A stretch of 26,525 nt of DNA. Source: Jimgerdemannia flammicorona. Taxonomy: Eukaryota; Mucoromycota; Endogonomycetes; Endogonales; Endogonaceae. A program made the translations under genes and the position numbers. The notes beneath the pieces are model-generated. The model saw only the letters and a list, made by a program, of their open reading frames with translations, was not told the DNA's origin and did not search any database. Below, in pieces: positions 10,064 through 18,125 of the stretch. The DNA lies in contig RBNI01000837.1 in the NCBI GenBank assembly GCA_003990745.1, positions 1-26,525 of the forward strand, written 5' to 3'. How positions within the stretch are numbered: position 1 is the stretch's first letter; each line of letters opens with the position of its first letter.

Positions 10064-11913
10064 ATGGCGACCGACAGGCAACCTGAGGTGCATACTGGGC
10101 AGGGTGGCCCAAGCGCGTTCGACTGGCAACAGGTGGGGAGGGGTCCAGGCCTGGGGGAGAGTATGAGGGGGCTGCTGGTAGGTGGACATGGAAGGGGTGG
10201 AGGAGGTGGCAGAGGTTCTGGATCTGGGAGGGTGAGCTTCACGGAGATGGTGAAGAGGAGACAGCAGGCGTCAGGGCTGGAGGGCTGGCTGAGGAAGGGC
10301 AAGGAGAATGAGAAGGAGACGGCACAGAGGGGAGCAGCCCTTGGAAGGGGGGGCAGTAGAGCTGGGGGAGTAGTGGCTGGGGGGAGTGTGACTGCTGATG
10401 GTGATGGGACTGTCAATCTGGAAAAAAATCTAGATGTGATGGCTGATGGTGAGGCTAAGCGGCTGAGGCTTAGAAGACAAGGGGACTTGGCGGATGGTGT
10501 AATGGGTCTGGCGGTGGCCCCATTGCTCAAAAAATCGATTTCAGCATTCACAGTTACACTGTGCTTCCAGGGCCTAGCGGTGACGGTGAAAATAGTGCTG
10601 GGGCTCATCGCTAAACAGGTGGCCGGAGCGGTATCGGTGAAGTTTTTGAAGGGACTGGAGGGAGTGGAGGTTGGTTTTGAGGAGGCAGCACCATTGGAGG
10701 AGGCCCTGAAGGTTGGATTAGTGGTTGGGGAGATATGTGTTCCGATGGCACATTGCCTGAAGTGGGATCCCAGGGTGGTCCAACTGCTGGTGAAAGGAGT
10801 GCCGATGGTGATGGCGATGGAGACAAGAAAGAGGGTTGAGGATTTCATGGCAGAATATGGAGAGGTGGTAGATATCAGATTCTGGGTCTGGGAAGGGACC
10901 TCGCTCAGGACTGGTGATGTGGATGTAAGGATTTGGCTGGCTGAGAAGGAAGCTACTGGGAAGGCAAGGGACTGACCTTCAGCAATGATCTGGGGAGTGA
11001 TTTTGTGTAAGGTGACAAGAGTGAAGGGAAGCGAGGAGGAGGAGGAGGATTTATTGGAAGCACTGGAAGAGTTGGACAGTGCTGTAGAGAGGCGAGCAAA
11101 GGCTTGGGCAGCTTTTGTGGAGTCGATGCACTTGGAGATGGTGGATGGAAAGTGGATTCGAGTGACCAAGGAGCAATGGGAAAGGGCTCAGGGGTGTAAG
11201 AGACAGAAAGAGCTGCTGGCCAAGCTGGATAACAGACCACTGGGAAATGTGAGTAAGGTGAAGGGCACTGGGGGTGCTGAAGCGAGTGTCTGGGCTGGTG
11301 AGGGGGAGGGGAAGGACAACAAGGAGGTAGAGAAGGACATGGAGAAGGCTAGTAAGGATCTATTTGCTGACGGCATGCTCGAGGTTTGGGAGGAGGACTG
11401 GGAGGGCTCCCCTACCCCTACCCCTCTTATCAGGTGTAGCTCGGCTTCCCGAAACAGGGCGGAAGAAGATATACCAATGCGAGAGGCCCAGAGGGTACAA
11501 TTCGGAGTTCCGGAGGTGGTGTATGGAGGACAGGGGGTGGCGGCTGGTGAGGAGGAACTGGTGGATGTCCCGGAGGTATGGGATGAGTCTGCAAGTGCTG
11601 GAGCTGACACCATGATATTGGAGAGAGGGAGGCCGGTGACTCCGGGGGGGAAGGAGGTGGGGAACTTACTTTGGATGTGTCAGATGATGAATAACTTGGC
11701 AGCAGAAGAGTTGGGGGAGGTGGACTTGCGAGTGATGAGTGATGAGCATTGGGCAGAGATACTGCAGGGGGATGGAGTAATGAAGGCATTGAAGACAGAA
11801 ATTCTGGTGGTGTACCTAGAGGAGGAGGGGTATGAGGTGGATAAGAAGAGGGAGGCAGAGTTGGCGGTTGTCACTGGAGAGAGGGCGGAATACTGTTGGA
11901 ACAAGTGTCACAG
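10064..11913 (+). pseudogene. LINE ORF1 (copy 4), part 1, split by Gypsy element
   Basis: This is a probable nucleic-acid-binding LINE ORF1 protein. ATG at 10064 lies in AACATGG. Residues about 35-55 are Gly/Arg-rich (GRGGGGGRGSGSGR), like an RGG box. A hydrophobic block around residues 150-250 is conserved in copies 2 and 3. Near residues 260-300 the segment with AEYGEVVDIRFW resembles an RRM-like fold, but that is a weak call. The remaining half is Glu/Lys-rich and probably coiled coil. No CCHC knuckle is visible. One in-frame TGA at 10973-10975 stands where copies 2 and 3 have Trp (TGG). Across the Gypsy insertion, removing one 5-base duplicate leaves 2025 bases, or 675 codons including stop. 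An ORF of this size is plausible for a LINE ORF1. Confidence 0.82.
11909..11913 (+). repeat. Left target-site duplicate of the Gypsy insertion (CACAG)
   Basis: The five bases before the 5' LTR are CACAG and the five after the 3' LTR (22583-22587) are CATGG. Both can come from an original CACGG by deamination of one CpG on opposite strands. A 5-bp duplication is usual for Gypsy elements. Confidence 0.6.
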
Positions 11914-11933
11914 TGTAAGCGCACAACCTCCAA

Positions 11934-12082
11934 GCCACAGAAATCACACATCACCTCTTAACAAGCCACTGAAATCACATGCGACCTTTGAACAAATCTG
12001 GAAATCACCTGTGCAATCACGAAGCTGAGTCAAAAAGAAGTCACAGTGCACAAAGCTGAGTCAATACGAAGTCACGGAACAC
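11934..12082 (+). repeat. Five-unit about 31-bp array at the start of U3, with two TGAGTCA sites
   Basis: Units lie at 11934-11964 and 11965-11995 (31 bp each, sharing GCCACNGAAATCACA), a shorter 11996-12020, then 12021-12051 and 12052-12082 (31 bp each, sharing AAGCTGAGTCAA). The last two each contain TGAGTCA (12026-12032, 12057-12063), the Gcn4/AP-1 core. Units of 31 bp equal about three helical turns, so sites would face the same side of the DNA. The 3' LTR has the same array. An enhancer or activator array is the natural reading; function is inferred. Confidence 0.6.
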
Positions 12083-12095
12083 AAGGTTCACACAA

Positions 12096-13298
12096 ATGGA
12101 ATCTTACCAATCAAGAACAGATGCATATATACTGAGCCCTGAGATGCATCGAAACAGAGAACCAAAACAAATAACAACCACAACTTCCAAATACACAAAC
12201 ATGACCACTGAGATCTACAACTGCATCTGCACTGACATTTGGAATGCCATTGTCAACCGAGCCACACCCCCTCTGCCCCTCATGAATATCCATAGCATCG
12301 CACCCCTCTACTTCATGGAAGCCCGATGGAATGCCCTGAACATGCTTAACGAGGCCCACCGGATTAGACAAATCTCAAGCTACTATCAGATCGGCCACCT
12401 CCTGGAAGATATGGTCGAAAACCACCACGATACAGACATTACCCAGATGTCTCAACACCAAAAGCTCATTGCCCACAAACACCAAGAACTCTTCTATGAG
12501 TACAGCACCTTTATTCCCCATCTCCGAGTTACTACTAGCAAAATGGTTGCTACCCTGTCCTATGGCCAAATCGATGACATGATACAAGAACTCAACCACA
12601 AGTATCTTGAGTATGTTCAGACTACTGACAGAACCTTCCCGCACCCCGACGACCACATCCTGCAAATGCCCCAAGTTGGATACGCCATGAAGGACATCTA
12701 TGATATAATCAACTTCAATGAAGATGAAGCAGAAGACAATGATCCCTCTGATACTGATATGACCTCAAGCCAAGGATCTCTACCAACCCTGATCACACTG
12801 CCAACCTTGCCAATGAACTTACAACAGTTCATAACCATATATGAAACTTATTGGGACAATGATCACTGGCATGAATACCAACCTGCATTCACCCCTGATT
12901 ACTTCAACTACAACGAAGAGACCAGAGAACACAACCTGTACCTCCAGACAACCCTCGAGATTGAACCAACAACTCCACCACCAGAGTATGAGCGACATGA
13001 ACCACAGCTGCCAGCTTACTACAACCCTACAACTCATAGTACTGTAACCTATAGAAGGTATGCAGACAGTGAATCCGATGAAAGCGAAGACAATGCACCC
13101 CTCCTTCACCCACCAACACCTTATCTAGCATATGAGACAGACAATGCTATTCTGTGAGATGGAGATGAAGTCCCAATGTATTATTACCTCAGCGAACAAG
13201 GAGAAGTAATCCACGAACCACTCTTCCTAGATGACTACTTCATCAGAGATGATGTCATCAATGGTGATGTCATCAAAGACTATTCAGACAGTGCCTAA
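12096..13298 (+). pseudogene. U3 ORF, 5' LTR copy (400 codons, one private stop)
   Basis: This is a protein of unknown function encoded inside the LTR U3. ATG at 12096 starts MESYQSRTDAYILSPE; the frame ends at TAA 13296-13298. A single internal TGA at 13155-13157 is TGG in the 3' LTR copy, so it arose after insertion. The protein is hydrophilic, rich in Tyr, His, Asp, Glu and Asn, with an acidic patch near residues 208-222 (NEDEAEDNDPSD), a PPPEY motif at residues 294-298 and another Ser/Asp/Glu patch near residues 324-333. I see no signal peptide, membrane segment, zinc motif or similarity to Gag, Pol or Env. It lies upstream of the TATA box, so transcripts from this LTR would carry the ORF only in their 3' LTR part. 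A separate promoter or an upstream LINE transcript would be needed for this copy. Confidence 0.75.
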
Positions 13299-13339
13299 AT
13301 CTATAAATAGCTTAGCAGTCATAGTATAGTTAGATTAGC

Positions 13340-13434
13340 CTTGTACAATGTGACTGTGAACTGACTCAGCAGTCAGACGATCTCTTGACATGTCAGATCA
13401 CACTTGTACTATGTGACTATATTCCGACTCAGCA
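13340..13434 (+). repeat. Repeat pair between the U3 ORF and the TATA box
   Basis: Two 32-bp imperfect copies start CTTGTAC at 13340 and 13403, 63 bases apart, and both end in GACTCAGCA. The first contains TGACTCA (13362-13368), the Gcn4/AP-1 core in opposite orientation to the 5' array. The second reads CGACTCA here and TGACTCA in the 3' LTR. The pair lies 60-150 bases upstream of the TATA box, where proximal promoter elements would be expected. Confidence 0.5.
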
Positions 13435-13487
13435 AAGTACTTAGTGCTACATCCATATCTAGCATAGTCCAGATAGCCCCTCACTAG

Positions 13488-13495
13488 TATAAATA
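13488..13495 (+). promoter_or_regulatory. TATA box of the 5' LTR promoter
   Basis: TATAAATA is followed by a C-rich run. It is identical in the 3' LTR (22086-22093) and is also found in the minus-strand relic LTR at 4335-4347. Transcription of the genomic RNA should start about 25-35 bases downstream, near 13520, which sets the U3/R border. Confidence 0.75.
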
Positions 13496-13620
13496 CCCCC
13501 TCCTCCAGACCTCAGAATCTCAGACTTGAACAGACTCGAACACACAAGAACAATCCTGAACACTTCCCCACAATACCCCTTCACACTACTACTCCTAGTA
13601 TAGCAATATCATGAATAGTG

Positions 13621-13626
13621 AATAAA
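13621..13626 (+). promoter_or_regulatory. LTR polyadenylation signal AATAAA
   Basis: AATAAA at 13621, matched at 22219-22224 in the 3' LTR. It lies about 100 bases after the expected start site, giving an R region of about 130 bases. The 3' LTR copy is the one that would end the genomic transcript. Confidence 0.6.
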
Positions 13627-13984
13627 CCTATTTAATAACCCACAAACCACTCTTAAGTAAATCCGCTCCCCGTTAGGTCCTACTCCTAACCCCGTCACGA
13701 AATTTCCTAATTGGGTATTGTCTGCAGCGATACGCCAATTCAACTAAGCTGGTCTTAGTTTCTTGAACTTCCTGAAATACAGAAAATCCTGAACATCCAG
13801 AACTAGTCCGAAAAAGGACTTTGGTTGAGACGTCAACCTGAACTTGAAATCAATAAGCGTAGAGGACATACTCCTTACGAAATTGATCTTGACCATAAGA
13901 AAACAGTCTTCCAGAATATCCAGAACTTCTAGAAAACCCTTCCAGAACTATGTAATGGTTACCCTAAAAAGCAACCCTCTTACA

Positions 13985-15951
13985 ACTTGGTAGCAGCAGT
14001 TTACAATCCAATTCTGCTTCAAGACGCTTTCTCACCCCACTACAAACCCTTCTGTGAATTCCTACAAGTTGATATAAAGCCCAACCTCTGACCTGGAATT
14101 TATCGTGAACCATCTGACAATCTGGAGAGAATTGAACCTGACATACAAGGACAATTTGACCTCCACACCTGCAACAAGTGGGATAAACTTCATTCAAAGA
14201 AAGAAGTACTCCGATTAAACCAGCAAATAGGCAAAACCCTATTCACCGAACTCCTTGCACTACACCCAGCAAGTCAGGATGAAGAAGGTCTTATAGAAGC
14301 CTTCTTTACTCTTCTCAACAAGAGTTTTGTCAGCTCTACAAATCTGAGTGACCTAGGACAACCAGCAGCAGTCTTTCTAGCCTTAGTTCCTCACAAAGCC
14401 CAAGCCTCTGTAGCCAAGTGGCTCAACTCTACTGACTTTCACCAAACCAGAACCAAGACTGCATTATACTACCGATTCCAGAACAGCAAGGCCTGCCATA
14501 TTCTTAAGGAAGAAGCAAGAGAAACTCTTCATCAACTACCTGATCCTGAACCTGAAGCAGGCCCCGCTACAGCCCTAGCTGAATTCGAAACCAATACTGA
14601 ACCAGAACTTGACTTTGAATTAAGTCCATCTGAAATCAGATATACAACTGATTCTGTCTACTTTGACGCCGAGCAAACCCAAGTACACAGAGACCAAACC
14701 CAAGAGGAGGAGGAGTATCTCAGTAAATTCGATCCCGGATACACTACCGAAGGAGATGTACCTCCATCAGGACAGAATATACCTATACAGCAACAGACAG
14801 CCATCTATCAAGCCCTTACTCCAGACCCACAACTATTACTCCAGCAACTTACACAGACTCAAAGAACCCCATCACACTCTGCACCAGTATCTCAAGTAGT
14901 ACCAGTAATATCACTACCAGTAGTTCAACCGCCTCTAGTAAACAACATGGTAAACCAACAGATTATAGACCTCACAGCCCAGGTAGCCATAATGGCAGCA
15001 ACCATTACTGCCTTAGCTGAACAGACCCGACCTACAAAAAATCTGAGCCTACCTACCTTCAATGGTACTGCACAAGAAGTCCAAAGCTTCATTAGTATAG
15101 TCGACACCAACTTCAAAGCCAACCAATGGACTAATGAATGAGTTGCTGACCGCATTCTGACAAACAATCAAGACCACACCTTGGAACAACTCTTTGCTAC
15201 CACTACAGCCTATGTCCGCCGAGTTGTTACATTCTTCCGAGGACCTGCTGAAGAATGGTGGTGAACCCTTCCCGAAAAACCCCTCACATGGGACACCTGA
15301 CCTGCAGTAGTTGCTCAGAATGCAGCAAATAATGCCCCAGGATATGGAGACCATCCTGCAGCCCCTGGACTTAAACAACTCATGATTGCTCAATATCGCA
15401 GCGAAACCATGATTGGTGAATCCCGAGTAAAACTCCGCAACCTCAAATTCGATGTACATGGCAAGGAGGAATTCGAAACCTTCTGTACAAAACTTGAGTC
15501 ACTCCTGAACACTGTTGGCCTAGGATATATTGCCAATGATGAAGCACAAAATGGTACAAGAGCAGATCATTTATTCGATGCCCTGCCAGAATGGCTTACT
15601 AGAAAAATCTGAGAACAAGGATGCCCAGTTGGTTGTGACCACCAACAATGGTGCCTGGCAAGGATCAAGACTATGGTCAAGCAGATCCTAACAGCTGGAC
15701 CAATTCTGCCCCAAAGACAATTCAACAACAAGGAAAAGACTTGGACCAAGAAAGAAGAACCTAAGCATGAAGCATCCTGAGCTCCCTCAACATCCACTTC
15801 GTGGACACCCAGAAATCATAAACCCACCCAGCCGAGTACCTTCAAGAAACTCACTGAAGGCGAAAGGAATGAACTTAGAAGAAGTGGAGCATGCTTCTAT
15901 TGCCGAAAGACAGGACACATGGCCAGTGCCTGCCCTAATCAAAAACCCTGA
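13985..15951 (+). pseudogene. gag: Gag with CCHC zinc knuckle
   Basis: This is the structural protein that forms the virus-like particle and binds genomic RNA. The frame opens right after the LTR and has no visible start Met. The N-terminal 300 codons are Gln/Pro/Glu-rich and have no counterpart I recognise. The capsid-like part runs from about 14950 (NLSLPTFNGTAQEVQSFI near 15038) through ADRILTN, FFRGPAEEWW near 15235 and FETFCTKLESLL near 15472, typical of fungal Gypsy Gag. A nucleocapsid knuckle CFYCRKTGHMASAC (CX2CX4HX4C) lies at 15892-15933. There are seven TGA stops; EWW-stop-TLP near 15262 fits a lost Arg. With about 650 codons before the dUTPase it is longer than many Gypsy Gags. Confidence 0.88.
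13988..14002 (+). other. Primer binding site, initiator-Met-tRNA type
   Basis: Three bases after the 5' LTR end comes TGGTAGCAGCAG. TGGTAGC matches the complement of the ...GCTACCA 3' end known for yeast initiator Met tRNA, so that tRNA is the likely primer. The exact match length needs the host tRNA. The relic LTR at 3892-3904 carries the same AACTTGGTAGCAG. Confidence 0.65.
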
Positions 15952-16026
15952 ACAGCAACACGAGCAACTGTTACCACTCTGCACCACCTCAACAATCTGA
16001 CCACCAGAACACTAGACTTTGTCAAG

Positions 16027-16422
16027 TTAAGACAAACTGCTAAGGCCCCAACCAAAGGAAGTCAAAAAGCAGCTGGATATGACCTGTATGCAGCCGAAGG
16101 AGCTACAGTCTCCAACCAAGAAGTCAAACAAGTCTACACTGGAATCAGCATCCAAATTCCTGAAGGACATGTTGGAAGAATATGCTGTCGCAGCAGCCTA
16201 GCATTGAAAGGACTCTCAGTAGAAGGAGGAGTTATTGATGAAGATTATACAGGTGAAATTATTGTCCTCATCCGAAACCACAGTTGGACACCCTTCAAGA
16301 TTCCCATTGGATTCTGTATTGCCCAGATCCTATTCGAAAAAATCGAGTCAAACCTGACAGTCAAGGAAGTCTCTGAACTACTACCCACCATCAGAGGATC
16401 AAAAGGATTTGGCTCATCAAAC
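16027..16422 (+). CDS. dut: dUTPase domain between gag and protease
   Basis: This is a trimeric-type dUTP pyrophosphatase (dUTP to dUMP plus PPi), which would lower uracil incorporation during reverse transcription. All five motifs are present and uninterrupted: motif 1 AAGYDLYAAE (16069-16098), motif 2 GRICCRSSLA (16174-16203), motif 3 GGVIDEDYTGEI with the catalytic Asp and Tyr (16225-16260), motif 4 PIGFCIAQIL (from 16303) and motif 5 RGSKGFGSS (16393-16419). The length, about 130 residues, suits a single subunit. The frame has no stop from 15952 to 16761, so this domain sits in the longest clean part of gag-pol. It is in frame with gag upstream and protease downstream and was presumably released by proteolysis. 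The order Gag-dUTPase-protease is like betaretroviruses, unlike the pol-internal position in some lentiviruses. Confidence 0.93.
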
Positions 16423-16630
16423 AAGGCCTCAGTCCAACCTACCATGAACAAAGAAGAACAATTCTACAAGAAAATCGAAGATGGATATGTACCAAGTGGC
16501 CAATGCCCCCATGGAATTGGAATATACTCTTCCCGAATGATTGATGATTGCTTCTCTTGTATCAATGAACTGGCTCAAAGAAGAACCAATAGAAGGAAAG
16601 CTCCTACAACTGAAATCACCACCATTGGAT
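16423..16630 (+). other. dUTPase-protease linker with a Cys/His cluster
   Basis: In the gag-pol frame between dUTPase and protease there is a basic/acidic linker. It contains Cys-Pro-His (Cys 16504, His 16510), then 12 residues, then CFSC (16549-16560). The pattern CXHX12CX2C could bind a metal ion. I recognise no family for it. Confidence 0.4.
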
Positions 16631-16639
16631 CAGACAAAC

Positions 16640-16935
16640 TGCTTACACTTAAAGCTTTTGTCAACCAAGCACCTGTCAAGATCATGATAGATAGTGGTGC
16701 CTCAGGCAACTTCATCAATGAAGAAATAGCCAACAGACTCAAGGTCTTCACCTCTCCAGTATAACAAACTCAAGCAGTTGCCACAGCTGATGGAACCTCA
16801 CATGTCATTAGCAAGGAAGTCCGCAACCTACCCTTCTGAATCGGTGACTATCGAGTACATGTTACCCTTCAAATTGTACCACTCCCTGACAATGAAATCA
16901 TCCTTGGAACTCTATGGTTAAAACAAGAGAACCCT
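16640..16935 (+). pseudogene. PR: Aspartic protease
   Basis: This is the retropepsin-like protease that would cleave the polyprotein. The active site MIDSGASGNFI has DSG at 16690-16698. A flap-like region follows, and the C-terminal hydrophobic-Gly motif EIILGTLWL lies near 16894-16920. It is about 95 residues long, as expected of a protease that works as a dimer. Two stops interrupt it: TAA 16762 and TGA 16837. DSG follows the fungal and Gypsy form; DTG would be the retroviral form. Confidence 0.85.
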
Positions 16936-17169
16936 ATGATCAATTGGGTAAACCATTCTCTGACTATCAAGAAAGGACGCCACAACTTCAAACTGCAAGG
17001 CGAAAAGGACCCACTCAACTCTAGTGACCCTGGACCAAAGATCACCCACATCAACAAGCTACAACTCAAGAAATTAGCCAAGAAATGCCCTCTCTTTGCT
17101 ATCTCCATCCGTCCATCCAAAGGAGAACCCGAGAACTCTGAAGAAGACTTTTCCAAAGTTGACAGCTGG

Positions 17170-18020
17170 GTCAGACCACTACTCCAGAAATTCCGAGACA
17201 TATTCTCAAAGAAACTCCCAAAAGGCCTACCTCCTAAACGAGCAGTGGACTATACCATCAAGACTATTCCAGATGCCAAGCCAGCCTTCAAGTCAATCTA
17301 CCACATGTCTCCGAGAGAAATCGATGCACTCAAAAAAGAAATTGATGAACTCCTGGAACAAGGATTCATCAGACCCAGCATATCATCTTATGGTGCACCA
17401 GTTCTCTTTGTTGTGAAGAAAGGAGGAGATCTGCGAATGTGTATAGATTACCGCAACCTCAACGAACAGACCATCAAGAACTGTTGCCCACTACCCAGAA
17501 TCGATGAAATATTCGATAGGCTTACCAACCCACAATTCATGAGCTCCTTTGACCTGCGAAATGGTTACTGGCAAATTGCTATGAAAGAAGAAGACATCTA
17601 CAAAACAGTCTTCTGAACCCGCTATGGACACTTTGAATTTCTGGTTATGCCTTGTGGCTTAACTAATGCTCCTACAACCTTCCAGACACTGATGAATACC
17701 ATCCTGCACCCATACTTGGACAAATTTGTTGTTGTCTACATTGACGATATTCTAGTCTTCAGCAAAACCCTGGAGGAACATCTCGAACACCTTGAGCTAG
17801 TACTACTGAAACTCCGAGAGAACAGACTCTTCACAAAACTCAGCAAATGCAAATTTTTCCTGAAAGAAATCCAATTCCTTGGACATATCGTCACACCAAA
17901 TGGAATCAAAGTGGACCCCAGCAAAATCTCCACAATCAAAGATTGGCCCAGACCCAAGAAGCTGAAAGACCTCCAGTCATTCCTGGGATTAGCAAACTAT
18001 TATAGACAATTTGTTGCCAA
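17170..18020 (+). pseudogene. RT: Reverse transcriptase
   Basis: This is Gypsy-type RNA-dependent DNA polymerase. The palm and finger motifs are in order: QGFIRPSISSYGAPVLFVVKK near 17362-17424, LRMCIDYRNLN near 17431, MSSFDLRNGYWQIAM near 17539-17583 (first catalytic Asp), [15 protein letters not shown] near 17617-17660, and the YIDD catalytic box at 17737-17748, then FLGHIV and the thumb/connection [12 protein letters not shown] near 17980. Only one stop (TGA 17614) interrupts it, at a site where relatives have Arg. The sequence is otherwise well preserved. Confidence 0.95.
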
Positions 18021-18125
18021 CTTCGCCAAAATCGCCACTGCTCTTACTCAAATAACCAAGCACAGCAAGAAAGAAGAACAACCCTGGACCATGAAACAAG
18101 AGAAAGACTTTAACAACCTTGCAAA

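Larger units (their letters stand above)
9972..11913 (+). mobile_element. LINE copy 4, left part (leader and most of ORF1)
   Basis: This is the youngest LINE here. It starts at about 9972 inside the copy 3 ORF2 and is cut at 11913 by the Gypsy element; the rest is at 22583-26525. CpG becomes common from 10011, unlike everything to the left. The leader is about 90 bases and ends in a good ATG context (AACATGG at 10061). Exact start and target duplication cannot be fixed because the window stops inside the A-tail. Confidence 0.85.
11914..13984 (+). repeat. 5' LTR of Gypsy element, 2071 bp
   Basis: It begins TGTAAG and ends CTTACA, a 6-bp terminal inverted repeat. It is collinear with the 3' LTR at a constant offset of 8598 at every landmark checked (start, ORF ends, TATA box, AATAAA, end), so there is no net indel. 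U3 runs to about 13520 and holds a tandem-unit array, a 400-codon frame, a downstream repeat pair and a TATA box. R is about 13520-13650 and U5 about 13650-13984, inferred from TATA and AATAAA. At about 2 kb it is long for a fungal LTR; the extra length is mostly the ORF. Confidence 0.96.

Noticed and set aside
12111..12674. Minus-strand open frames opposite the U3 ORF
   Set aside because: The plus frame keeps length and phase in both LTRs with only private stops. The minus frames are shorter and mirror its codon pattern.
13660..13984. N-terminal gag extension encoded in U5
   Set aside because: The stops in that frame are shared by both LTRs and so were already there at insertion. It is kept as a question in the findings but not annotated as coding.
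13964..14197. Minus-strand open frame across the 5' LTR/gag junction
   Set aside because: It is antisense to the gag frame, which is supported by the PBS, the downstream CCHC knuckle and one continuous reading phase.
15767..16000. Plus-strand open frame of 77 codons near the end of gag
   Set aside because: Wrong phase: it overlaps the true gag frame, which carries the CCHC knuckle at 15892-15933.
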